NCBI GenBank assembly: GCA_964395665.1
Contig: CAYNDH010000001.1
Coordinates: 47,287 to 111,286 of the forward strand
Direction of reading: 5' to 3'
From: JAEZAF01 sp964395665
Lineage (GTDB): Bacteria > Chloroflexota > Anaerolineae > Aggregatilineales > Phototrophicaceae
Length of the DNA stretch: 64,000 nt
Every line of letters begins with the position of its first letter. Position 1 is the stretch's first letter. The notes beneath the pieces were generated by a model. That model was not told the DNA's origin. It saw nothing but the letters and a program-made list of their open reading frames with translations, and ran no database searches. The position numbers were made by a program, and so were the translations under genes. This document shows positions 18,766 through 27,379 of this stretch, in pieces.

Positions 18766-20154
18766 TTAGTGCAGTGGTGGCAGTACGATCACGCGCTGTG
18801 CCATTTGTTCAACGGTGGACTCCAGCACTGTCCCTTCTGGCATGACGATAAACAGCCGAATGTGCTGCGACCGGAAACCGTCCAGATGCAGATTATACGG
18901 CGATCCGAACTCGCCATCGGTCAGCAGCAGGACGGTCTTCGGGATTTTCGGCAGGTTCAGCATATGATCCAGCACGCAGTTGATGTCAGTCCCGCCCGTG
19001 GTGGTAATATTCCCGCGTGAAATCTGCTCATAGCTGATCGGCTCGACTTCGGTCGAGAACTGGAAGACATCCGCCGTACCATCTGCCAGATAGGGGATCA
19101 CCAGATCAAGCAGGTTAGGCAGCAGAAACTCCATCGAGCCGGACACATCCAGATAGATATGGGCCTTCTCAACAGGCTTCCAGCGCCGCACATTGACCAT
19201 CACCGGCTGTTCCCACAGGGTTTGCGGCAGGCCAAGCCTGCTTCGGGCAGGGGCAAGCCGGTCACGCGGGTTGGGCAGCACGGTCCTGTTCCCTGACGAC
19301 ATCACCGGGATCTGTTCCCGCTTCAGCATTCGGCCATCATGCTGAATCAGGGCCAGTCTCAGCGCCTGGGCGAAGACCGCTCGTGTTTCCTTCCCCGTCT
19401 GCCCCACCGGCAGATGCTTATTGGCAAGGCGCAGGCGCTGTGTTTCAAGTTCTGTCATGGGCTGCCACTGCGAACGGGCCTGCTGCATCAGATCTTTCAG
19501 CAGCGGGTCATGGATCTGTAGCGGATCATGATTTCCGAGCAGTGTCGTAAATTCAAACTGCACCCAGCCGGAACGAATCAGCAGGCTCAGCACATCTTCG
19601 TACATGGGCAAGGCAACACCCGCATCATTGTGCGGCGGATACAAGCGCTGCAACAGCTCCACAGTCCCCGGCGGACCTGCATCGACCGGATACTGTGGAT
19701 TACGCGGCCACCCGACTGGTGGCCGCAGCAGGCAGCCGGGGAATTTGTCTGCCGGGTTGATCTCATCAAAGAAGCCCATATACTCCGGCTGATGGAATTC
19801 TCGCATCAGTCCGGCGTTGATAACCGCATCAAAGGCGATATTCTGCGCCGGTGTCATCCGGGGATGCATACGGGTATGCCCCAGCATCACATGCCAGATT
19901 TCGTGCATGACCAGCAGGAAAACATGTTCATCTTTCGGACAGTACCGGGCGACAAAATCCGGATTGATCCGCAGGCGTGGCTGACGGGTACAGTCTACTG
20001 CCGCCGTCGGGACATCACGGCTGACCTCAACGTTTGTCAGGCGGCAGAAGGTTTCCATCTCGAAACGCGCCGCCGGAAGGCAGCCCACCAGACGCCTCAC
20101 CAGCCTGCGTTTATCGGTTTCGCCTGGAGGTTTAGTGGGGATTCCCGATATCAT
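18766..20154 (-). CDS. DUF2201-type metallopeptidase-like plus vWA domain protein
   Basis: Protein of 462 residues with two parts. The N-terminal half carries HEIWHVMLGH at 84-93, a zincin-like HExxH with a third histidine. The C-terminal half is a vWA-like domain with MIDAS residues DVSGSM, TTTGGTD and LLTDGEFG. Proteins of this type are known to be encoded with MoxR ATPases, and the pair usually acts as a chaperone-like remodelling unit. Here the MoxR gene is the first of the operon and an unknown protein lies between. The start overlaps the preceding stop by 4 bp (ATGA). Whether the metal site is a working peptidase is unknown. Confidence 0.9.
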   Translation of the reverse strand: MISGIPTKPPGETDKRRLVRRLVGCLPAARFEMETFCRLTNVEVSRDVPTAAVDCTRQPRLRINPDFVARYCPKDEHVFLLVMHEIWHVMLGHTRMHPRMTPAQNIAFDAVINAGLMREFHQPEYMGFFDEINPADKFPGCLLRPPVGWPRNPQYPVDAGPPGTVELLQRLYPPHNDAGVALPMYEDVLSLLIRSGWVQFEFTTLLGNHDPLQIHDPLLKDLMQQARSQWQPMTELETQRLRLANKHLPVGQTGKETRAVFAQALRLALIQHDGRMLKREQIPVMSSGNRTVLPNPRDRLAPARSRLGLPQTLWEQPVMVNVRRWKPVEKAHIYLDVSGSMEFLLPNLLDLVIPYLADGTADVFQFSTEVEPISYEQISRGNITTTGGTDINCVLDHMLNLPKIPKTVLLLTDGEFGSPYNLHLDGFRSQHIRLFIVMPEGTVLESTVEQMAQRVIVLPPLH

Positions 20155-20858
20155 GGCTGCTGTTCCTCTGACAGATAACCGGTCGCCTTCACCAGCGCCA
20201 GCAGCCGCGGATCATCGGACATCAGCGACCGTTCCAACGTGGTCTGCGTGAACATCAAAGGTGTTTGTGGCAGCAGCACCTGCGTATGCGAGCGCCCCAG
20301 TACATTCAGCACGAGGCTGAGATCCAGCGCACGCATCGAATGGAAGCGCGTGTGATGCCCTTTCTGCGAGTCCTCTGCCTCGTCGTCTTTGTCTTCATCA
20401 TCGGATGCTGATGTATCCTTCGCGGTCTCCGGTGGTGTCGTCAGTGCTTTCCATGTCTGGTGATTCCAGCGATAGACCACGATTGCGCCCAGAAGCTGAC
20501 AGCGCGCCCAATCCTCATCCAGCCGGGCTTTCAGGGCACTTACCTGCTCTCCACCGGCTTCAAGCATTTTCACCAGCGCCGGGACACTGCCATATTCGGC
20601 ATTCGGTTCTCCGCCGAACAGACGATAGAACGGATCACCGAGGCCTTTTAACTCAAAGCGTGCGACCGTGTTCTGAAGCGGGTGCAGCGTGTGAGAATGC
20701 TGACTGCGGGAAGCAAAGGGCGAGCGCGGTGGATTATTCAACGGCTGAGGGGCAGGCGCAGGCTGACCAGCGCTGGCCCCTGCAATCCGGTTCAGAAACC
20801 GTGCGACCGGCGAACTGTTTGAAGAACCACCGCCGGAAGTGTTCGTATTCGTCGTCAT
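20151..20858 (-). CDS. Conserved-position unknown protein between MoxR and vWA genes
   Basis: Not recognised. 235 residues, no signal peptide or membrane segment. The first 60 are low-complexity (T, S, P, Q rich), residues about 65-135 look folded (FELKGLGDPFYRLFGGEPN, LDEDWARCQLLGAIVVYRW), an acidic stretch near 150-165 (DDEDKDDEAED) acts as a linker, and the end is helical (ALDLSLVLNVLG). Both ends overlap the neighbours by 4 bp (ATGA), so it is made in step with the MoxR ATPase and the vWA protein. I infer it is an adaptor or substrate of that pair. Confidence 0.8.
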   Translation of the reverse strand: MTTNTNTSGGGSSNSSPVARFLNRIAGASAGQPAPAPQPLNNPPRSPFASRSQHSHTLHPLQNTVARFELKGLGDPFYRLFGGEPNAEYGSVPALVKMLEAGGEQVSALKARLDEDWARCQLLGAIVVYRWNHQTWKALTTPPETAKDTSASDDEDKDDEAEDSQKGHHTRFHSMRALDLSLVLNVLGRSHTQVLLPQTPLMFTQTTLERSLMSDDPRLLALVKATGYLSEEQQP

Positions 20859-22309
20859 GCCGCACCTCTTTCCTCAGCGCCGAACAACAGCAGATCACTG
20901 ACAAACTGTTCCAGCGCACTCTGCCAGCTCTGCTGACGCCACTGCACCGGAAAACCCTGAAGCACAAAATTCCGTTTCAGGCGGAAACTGGGGCTGTCAT
21001 GCCACTCGGCATCCAGCCATGTCCTGATTTCGTCGAAAATACGCGAGTCGGTGGAGTTCGCATAGAAGTTGATATTGCTGATACGCGGTTCCAGCACATG
21101 ATAGGCAAGCTGCACCAGCGGTTCGTATGCCATTGCAGACAGATTACGCCGTTCGCGGAAGGCCAGCAGCATCGCGGTTGCCATGCCAATCTGCCGGATA
21201 TTGGACGGCTCTCCACTAATCGCCTGCGTAATCAGCCGTGACAGGTCAAAGTCATCAAGGCCGAGATAATCAGCGATCATCACCCGCCGCACGAGATCGG
21301 GTTCTTCATAGATGCGCCGCCAGTGATCATCTTCCAGATACTGGATGACTTCCCAGACCTGCCGATGAATAGCGATGATCTTGAGCAGTGAAGGTGGTGT
21401 TTCCGTCACCATCTGCGGCAGGCAGTTCAGCAGCGCCAGTTCGACACTCTCTTCCAGCGCGATGTCCTCACCTTCCAGCGTCAGACGGGCGGCATGTACC
21501 GCGACAATCACAATCGCCAGCGTCCGGGCGCGCCTCGGGCTTTGCGGCAGACCTTCACGCTCAAGGGTTTGCAAAAGTGTGTCAATGTACTCGTTCAGCC
21601 ATGGGCGACATGCCGCCTCAACCTGTGGTATCCGCTGGCGGCAGCCCTCAATCAGCCTGGGCAGATAATCCGGGTCGATCGACAGCGCATCGCTATCCGG
21701 CGAGATGATCCGGGCGCGGTCTTCCTTCTCAAGATCGCCCCATACCGGCACATCGACGATGATGCCGAAGCGATCGATCAGCGCCATATCCAGCGGCTCC
21801 GAGCCAGGATAATAACTCGAAAGGTTTGCTTTTGGATCAGGGTTCTGGGGTGCCGGGGGATTCATCGCAGCCCAGCGATAGCGCAGTCTGGTCAAATGTT
21901 CCCCAACCACGGTGCGCTCGTAAATAATCGGGAAGAGCTTGTTCTGAAGATCAGGACGGCAGCGGGAGATTTCATCGAAGAAGACGAATTCAGCATCCCA
22001 GATGGCATTAGCAGCGGCGACAAACTTCAAAATCTCACCGGATTCGTCTGGCATCGGGATGCCGATCAGATCATCATAATTGAGGATGGCGGCATTGTAG
22101 TGACGGAGAGCAAAGTCGAGATGAGCGGCGACACGCTCCACAACCATGGTCTTGGCGGTCCCATGCGTCCCTTTTAGCAGCATAGGCAGTTCTGTTACCA
22201 GGGCCGCCAGCACCACGGAGTCGAGATGTGACCAACCCCAGATACCCAGCGACTCAGTGAGCGATGTATAGACTTCTTGTGGTTCGGCATTCTCTGTTAT
22301 CTGCGACAT
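20855..22309 (-). CDS. MoxR-family AAA+ ATPase
   Basis: AAA+ ATPase of 484 residues. Walker A GTHGTAKT (47-54), Walker B FVFFDEIS (about 110-117), sensor 1 in YRWAAMNPPAP and the arginine finger region PLDMALIDRFGIIVDVP are all present. A C-terminal helical extension (about 270-484) replaces the short lid of basic MoxR proteins. MoxR ATPases typically work with vWA proteins as remodelling chaperones, and the vWA gene is third in this operon. It is divergent from the pseudo-RSH/STAND operon across 216 bp, which may share regulation. The ATG at 22309 has a weak upstream ribosome site. Confidence 0.92.
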   Translation of the reverse strand: MSQITENAEPQEVYTSLTESLGIWGWSHLDSVVLAALVTELPMLLKGTHGTAKTMVVERVAAHLDFALRHYNAAILNYDDLIGIPMPDESGEILKFVAAANAIWDAEFVFFDEISRCRPDLQNKLFPIIYERTVVGEHLTRLRYRWAAMNPPAPQNPDPKANLSSYYPGSEPLDMALIDRFGIIVDVPVWGDLEKEDRARIISPDSDALSIDPDYLPRLIEGCRQRIPQVEAACRPWLNEYIDTLLQTLEREGLPQSPRRARTLAIVIVAVHAARLTLEGEDIALEESVELALLNCLPQMVTETPPSLLKIIAIHRQVWEVIQYLEDDHWRRIYEEPDLVRRVMIADYLGLDDFDLSRLITQAISGEPSNIRQIGMATAMLLAFRERRNLSAMAYEPLVQLAYHVLEPRISNINFYANSTDSRIFDEIRTWLDAEWHDSPSFRLKRNFVLQGFPVQWRQQSWQSALEQFVSDLLLFGAEERGAA

Positions 22310-22455
22310 TTTTCACAACCTTACACAAAATCTGAAGTATTTTTGTGAGTCTATTGAGTAATTTAACCAGATCAGCGTATATGCGCAATATTTTTCGCAT
22401 AAGCCTAAGCAAATATGGTACAATTTTCCTACTCAGCCTGGAAACTAAAGGCCGA

Positions 22456-22483
22456 TTGACAAGGTTGTAGGTTCAATTGTAAT
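22456..22483 (+). promoter_or_regulatory. Sigma70-type promoter for the pseudo-RSH/STAND operon
   Basis: TTGACA (22456-22461), a 16-base spacer and TGTAAT (22478-22483), placed so that a transcript would begin about 36 bases before the ATG at 22526. The whole 22310-22525 interval is AT-rich and must also hold the promoter of the divergent MoxR operon. A short ATGCG / CGCAT inverted repeat lies at 22381-22400. Confidence 0.6.
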
Positions 22484-22525
22484 GTTGGGTAAATTTGTGT
22501 ATATCTACACAAGCATGACGGGGAT

Positions 22526-25500
22526 ATGATGCAGCAGGCGAAGAATCACACAGCAGCCTACAGTCGCACACAACACGCCAAAGAACTTTTCCAGCGCTTT
22601 ATTGAAGAGCAGCCAGCAGATTCACTCGCGGTACACTTTATCACAGTGCTTAGCCACACCCTGACGCGTTGGCAGGCCAGCCAGCGGATGCAGTGTGCTG
22701 CTTATTTACTTGTCCCCTTCCAGCAGAACTTCATCACAGAAGTGCAGATTTCAGAGCAGTTCTCACCGACGATTGCAAAATTTGTCGCGCTCATCGACCG
22801 CCTCACCCTACCGGATCGAGCGCCAAAATCTGCCAGACAAAAATCTCCGAAAGCAGCTTATACCGATCAGCTTCGTCGTTTACTTGTGCATGCTTATTCA
22901 GACTACGAAGTCCCGCTGTTTATCTTGGCTGTCCATCGAACGCAGGCTGAAATCATTGATGATTTAGATCAGAATTTACGTCAGCACTGGGCAGACAACT
23001 GCGGCAATATTTATCTAAGGCTGTTTGATCTGTTTGGTTTATCTTCAGATAAAGCGGAGATTTATCGAAAATATTTACAGATCAGTCATTCAAATCTTTG
23101 GAAAGAGATAGAAGAAAAACAATTAAGTTTACAGGAACTGATCCGAGCTGATCATCAACAGATACAGCAGGATTTGCATCAGCTATTAGCCGAGAGACAG
23201 ATTAAAGATGTGGAGATCGAGCCACAGCAATGGTATGCCCGCCATCGATTACAAATAACCCCCGATCGATCAAATATTAATTTACATCTGTTACAGGTAA
23301 ATATGACGGTTCCGGATGATGCAGCCTGTTATCTGATCCTGGGCCTAATCCATCATTTATGGCCGCCGCGACAAAATACCCATACTTCCAGAAAATCCAG
23401 CCAGGCCTCTGAACACCGTTTTCAGGATTTTATCGCCCAGCCACAGGCAAATGGTTATCGTGCGCTGATTACGATGGTCCATTTTGCCTCCGGGCGTTAT
23501 ATAAAGAATTTAGAATTTCATATCCAGCCCCGCACTCATCTTCAGATTAATCAATATGGGCTGACTGCTGCCCGACAAAATACACAACTTAATAAATCAA
23601 CCTTACGCAGTGCATGGTGGAATAACACCCAGATACGACAAATTCTTCACGCTTCTCCACCAACAGAGACAGCAAATAGTGAAAATATATTAACAAGTCA
23701 GAAAATTGCTGTTTTCCTGCCAGATGGCGCTGTGCTTTTCCCAATCGAACCGGGGACTACACTGCTGGATATTGCATTCAGAATACATTCTGAACTTGGC
23801 CCGTATGCATCAGTTTTCCGTCTGAATGGTATCCCGGTTGAACCCGCAACACAGGTACGGCATCGTGATCTGGTTGAAATAGAATTTAATACGCAGCGCC
23901 CTACCCTCAAACCAGAATGGCAGCAGATCGCCTTCTTACGCTCTACCCGTCAGCAGATCAGACAGGTCCTTAAGAAGAATTTCCAGCATGAACAAAAAGG
24001 TCGGGAATTAATTGATCGGGTACTCGCCCGCGAGTGCCAGATCTGCGGCCTTTATTTTCCCAAAGAAAAAATAGAAGAAACACTTACTTTAATTGCCATA
24101 CGACTTGGGTATGCATCCGTCGCTTTATTATATGAAGCGGTAGAAGATCAGATTCACAGTCCGGACGAAATCACGACAGAACTGATCGATAGTGAACTGA
24201 TTAAACATATCACTGCGGAAGATGGAACTGAACTTAAAGCCAAACGTATAAAAATTGCACAACAATGGATGCAGGAAAAAGAACCACACAAGTGGAGTCC
24301 GTCCATACGTGTCTATCCGGGGGTACCGATTGTAGGCAAATATAGTGAGCCGCACGGGGGAACGGGCAGCACACTCATCATTTATCGTAAGGATGCACCA
24401 CAAACGCCAACAGAAAATATTATCCCTTTGCAATGGCGCTCCATGACAGATATGAATGAGGCCGTCGCCCTGACAATTACAGCGCTGCCGAGATCACATA
24501 TTATAGGAATGATATTTAATGCATTGTATGGGGTTGGCAGTGATGATAAACATGGAGTCATTATTCATAAATACGAATCGGAGATTCGAAATAATGAACT
24601 CTTTATAGAAGCCGTTGTCTATGCCCCGGCCATTGGGACCATTCATAAAATCAAGGCATCTTTAGAGACCATACAAAAAAGCGGTTACATTACCGATTAT
24701 AAAATCTGGCAGCTATTCCCTACACATAAAATGCTGGTCGCCTCAATTGCAGACCGGCGTCAGCATAATCCTTACACCATCCGCGATGTGCGCCATGCCA
24801 TGTTTTTCGGACGTGAACAGGAAATTCAACGCATTATCCAGGCGATTAATGCCCATAAGCCAGTTGTGTTATACGGTCAGAAGCGCATCGGCAAAACTTC
24901 TTTATTAAACCGCCTGACAGATACCATCCTGCCCCAGCATTGTCAGGCCATCCCTGTCATGATTGATGTCCTGTCACTAAGCCCGCTGAGTGCGATTCCA
25001 TTCCTGACTGAACTGGCCGACAGCGCAATCGCACAGATCATCCTTACACAGAAAAAACAGGATGAGAGGCGTAATTTTCGCATTTCCAGATTAAGAATAA
25101 AGGATAATCATCCATTTAAAGCCTTTGGGGATTGGGTGCATCAGGTTGAAGGGGAATTACAGGGTAAACGTTTAGTCTTTCTGGTCGATGAATTTACACG
25201 TGCAGAAGAAGAATTTCAGTCCGGCACACTCGATCAGCATTTCTTTCAGGGATTACAATGGCTGGTCAGCGTCAGTGGAGTCAGCTTTATTTTATGTGTC
25301 CACGATCATATTATTGGCCGCGAGAATAGCAGCATCACCGGCCTGCTCCAGCGCAGTGAACCTGTCCGCATCGACGAACTCGACGCCAATAATGCGCGCC
25401 GCCTCATCCAGCAGCCGCTGGCAGATTTTTACACATGGGACCCCCAGGTTGTAGATCGCATCGTGCGCCTGACCAACGGCCACCCCTATTTTATTCAGGC

Positions 25501-25921
25501 ACTCTGTCAGGAACTCATTTCCAATATCGCTTATACGGACGAGACTGTGATCACGCTGGAACCTCTGGATCACGCCGTTCGGCTGCTGCTGCGTCACAGC
25601 GATCACTACTTTAATCATTACCGGCATCGCGTCCTGGTACAGGAATGGGAAATATTGAAAATCATTGCGTATATCACCACTCCGGATGAACCCTGGGTGA
25701 CAAGTAACAGGATTCGTAAAGCGGTTGCCCGTTATAAACCAGAAGCTGAAAACCTGATGATTTCTAAGAGTATTGGTGATCTGAGACAGGCAGGCTTCCT
25801 TGATGGGGCAGAGAAAAATAATCAACCTGCATACCGCATCTCGATGGAGCTGTTTCACCTGTATCTCCAGCGGATAGTCACGCATCTTACTGTCAGCCGA
25901 GATCTTCAGAGAGAGGACTAA
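22526..25921 (+). CDS. Catalytically degenerate RelA/SpoT homologue fused to a STAND ATPase
   Basis: 1131 residues. Residues 20-195 follow the RelA/SpoT HD region, but the HD dyad is replaced (AAYLLVPF, 58-65), as in E. coli RelA. Residues 205-350 follow the (p)ppGpp synthetase: FQDFIAQPQANGYRALIT (299-316) matches the FDDYIAxPKxNGYQSLHT block, keeping Y311, and LEFHIQ keeps E330. The GRxKxxYS basic motif is lost, and the catalytic Asp position reads N252. Then come TGS (391-456), helical (460-560) and ACT-like (640-735) regions. The C-terminus is a STAND-type ATPase: FFGREQEIQRI (760-770), Walker A GQKRIGKT (784-791), Walker B LVFLVDEF (883-890), NGHPYFIQALCQEL (984-997), and a winged-helix end (1040-1115). 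Probably a sensor-switch, not an alarmone enzyme. The next gene overlaps by 1 bp. Base composition is patchily AT-rich. Confidence 0.88.
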   Translation: MMQQAKNHTAAYSRTQHAKELFQRFIEEQPADSLAVHFITVLSHTLTRWQASQRMQCAAYLLVPFQQNFITEVQISEQFSPTIAKFVALIDRLTLPDRAPKSARQKSPKAAYTDQLRRLLVHAYSDYEVPLFILAVHRTQAEIIDDLDQNLRQHWADNCGNIYLRLFDLFGLSSDKAEIYRKYLQISHSNLWKEIEEKQLSLQELIRADHQQIQQDLHQLLAERQIKDVEIEPQQWYARHRLQITPDRSNINLHLLQVNMTVPDDAACYLILGLIHHLWPPRQNTHTSRKSSQASEHRFQDFIAQPQANGYRALITMVHFASGRYIKNLEFHIQPRTHLQINQYGLTAARQNTQLNKSTLRSAWWNNTQIRQILHASPPTETANSENILTSQKIAVFLPDGAVLFPIEPGTTLLDIAFRIHSELGPYASVFRLNGIPVEPATQVRHRDLVEIEFNTQRPTLKPEWQQIAFLRSTRQQIRQVLKKNFQHEQKGRELIDRVLARECQICGLYFPKEKIEETLTLIAIRLGYASVALLYEAVEDQIHSPDEITTELIDSELIKHITAEDGTELKAKRIKIAQQWMQEKEPHKWSPSIRVYPGVPIVGKYSEPHGGTGSTLIIYRKDAPQTPTENIIPLQWRSMTDMNEAVALTITALPRSHIIGMIFNALYGVGSDDKHGVIIHKYESEIRNNELFIEAVVYAPAIGTIHKIKASLETIQKSGYITDYKIWQLFPTHKMLVASIADRRQHNPYTIRDVRHAMFFGREQEIQRIIQAINAHKPVVLYGQKRIGKTSLLNRLTDTILPQHCQAIPVMIDVLSLSPLSAIPFLTELADSAIAQIILTQKKQDERRNFRISRLRIKDNHPFKAFGDWVHQVEGELQGKRLVFLVDEFTRAEEEFQSGTLDQHFFQGLQWLVSVSGVSFILCVHDHIIGRENSSITGLLQRSEPVRIDELDANNARRLIQQPLADFYTWDPQVVDRIVRLTNGHPYFIQALCQELISNIAYTDETVITLEPLDHAVRLLLRHSDHYFNHYRHRVLVQEWEILKIIAYITTPDEPWVTSNRIRKAVARYKPEAENLMISKSIGDLRQAGFLDGAEKNNQPAYRISMELFHLYLQRIVTHLTVSRDLQRED

Positions 25922-27333
25922 TGATGAGTTCACCAAATCCGTTTACCCCTATGCTGCTAACCTATGACAATCAGCGTTTCTATGGACGGGAAACCGAGAT
26001 ACGGAATATCCTTCGTGTCATCACCGGGGCAGAACCGGGGGGACATGCGATTTACGGCCTGCGAACGATCGGCAAAACCACCCTTCTGAAATTTATCCGG
26101 GACAAGGAAGGCGCACTCAAGAAATATCCGCACTTTGTATCACCAGAATTCCGAATAGGTGGCGAATATCGTCTGTTATTCGTCTATATCAATTTCCCGG
26201 TCTATGGAGAAACAGGCAGCCTCTTCTTCATTATGCTGTCTCATCTGGAAGATACACTGCACGAAGAAGATCTGTACGATACCGTGCCAGTGCCACCGTA
26301 TGACAGCTCCATGACCAAAAAGGAAACCGTCGATATCCTGAAAAAGGTTATCCAGAAATTAACCCATCAGAAGATACGCACTGTTTTCATGCTGGATGAC
26401 TTCGACGAGCCGCTTAAATCCATTAGCATTCAGGATGATGGCTACCTACGCACAATTACCGCGATTGCCGTGCTGATACTGGCAACCGAAGATGCCTTTT
26501 CCGACATCCATCAGGATATTAATGACGCTTCACCCACGCTTGGCATCCTGCGCCCGGAAGTGGTCGAACTCCTCACACCTGAAGCCGCCAGCGAACTGAT
26601 CCATAATCCGCTGCGAGACACATCCATCACTTTTACCGAAGTCAGCGAGAGGTTTCTGATTCATGTTGCAGGCCGCCAGCCATTCCTGCTGACCGCCGCC
26701 TGTGAGTTGTTCTACGACATGCTCAAGAATTATCCCGATATGCAGCGCGATCTTGAAAAAACGGAACGATATAATGCGCTCATTCCACAGTTTATCTATC
26801 GTCTGTCCGGACAGCCGTATGTCGCCCGTGTCCTGCAGATTACATGGAACCGCTTCAGCAAGGCTATCCAGCGCACACTCAATAACATCGCCGCCGGAGA
26901 TGAACTGGATACTGAAGGCGAAATGGGCAAACTGATTGCCAAGCTGATTGACAAGGGGCTGGTAGACGCTGACATCAAAAATGACCGCTATAACATCGTC
27001 AGCGCCCTGTTTGATAGCTTTGTCCAGCAGACTTATGCATTTGGCGAAGATAAAACACTGGTCCCCTATGCAGTTGAAAGCAAGCTTCAGTTCGACGGGC
27101 TGACACCCATCGACGGCGCACTGATGACCTACTTCCTTGCAAATCGGGAACGTATCTGCACCTTTGATGAACTGCTGGAAGCGGTCTGGAAAAGCGAAGA
27201 TAAATCAAAACGAGCGCTGGAAGCCGCCGTCCATCGCCTGCGCCGTCATATCAGCCCTGAAGAACAGATCCAGAATGTCCGCAGCGTGGGTTACATCTAT
27301 ACACGTACGCCAGCGGTCAACCAGTCCGCCTGA
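25921..27333 (+). CDS. STAND-type ATPase with C-terminal OmpR/PhoB-like winged helix
   Basis: 470 residues. The ATPase module parallels the one at the end of the previous protein: FYGRETEIRNI (20-30), Walker A GLRTIGKT (46-53), Walker B VFMLDDFDE (155-163), and AGRQPFLLTAACEL. The C-terminus (about 383-463) is a Trans_reg_C-type winged helix (FDELLEAVW, LEAAVHRLRRHI, VRSVGYIY), the DNA-binding domain of OmpR/PhoB regulators and of some STAND transcription factors. So this is likely an ATP-switched transcription regulator. Start ATG 25921 overlaps the upstream TAA (TAATG), so both proteins are made together. The stop codon lies inside a hairpin. The regulated genes are unknown. Confidence 0.88.
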   Translation: MMSSPNPFTPMLLTYDNQRFYGRETEIRNILRVITGAEPGGHAIYGLRTIGKTTLLKFIRDKEGALKKYPHFVSPEFRIGGEYRLLFVYINFPVYGETGSLFFIMLSHLEDTLHEEDLYDTVPVPPYDSSMTKKETVDILKKVIQKLTHQKIRTVFMLDDFDEPLKSISIQDDGYLRTITAIAVLILATEDAFSDIHQDINDASPTLGILRPEVVELLTPEAASELIHNPLRDTSITFTEVSERFLIHVAGRQPFLLTAACELFYDMLKNYPDMQRDLEKTERYNALIPQFIYRLSGQPYVARVLQITWNRFSKAIQRTLNNIAAGDELDTEGEMGKLIAKLIDKGLVDADIKNDRYNIVSALFDSFVQQTYAFGEDKTLVPYAVESKLQFDGLTPIDGALMTYFLANRERICTFDELLEAVWKSEDKSKRALEAAVHRLRRHISPEEQIQNVRSVGYIYTRTPAVNQSA

Positions 27334-27348
27334 GCTTTCAGGCGGACT
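27323..27348. terminator. Hairpin overlapping the stop codon, between convergent genes
   Basis: Perfect 11-bp stem AGTCCGCCTGA (27323-27333) with TCAGGCGGACT (27338-27348), loop GCTT. The TGA stop of the STAND/winged-helix gene forms the end of the left arm. No T-run follows, so it may need Rho or act as an mRNA 3' barrier. Confidence 0.65.
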
Positions 27349-27379
27349 GTCCCTGACAGCCACCCGGCTGGCGTGGTGA

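Noticed and set aside
22526..25921. Active (p)ppGpp synthetase/hydrolase
   Set aside because: The HD dyad and most synthetase residues are substituted; only two of the key positions remain. Called a degenerate homologue instead.
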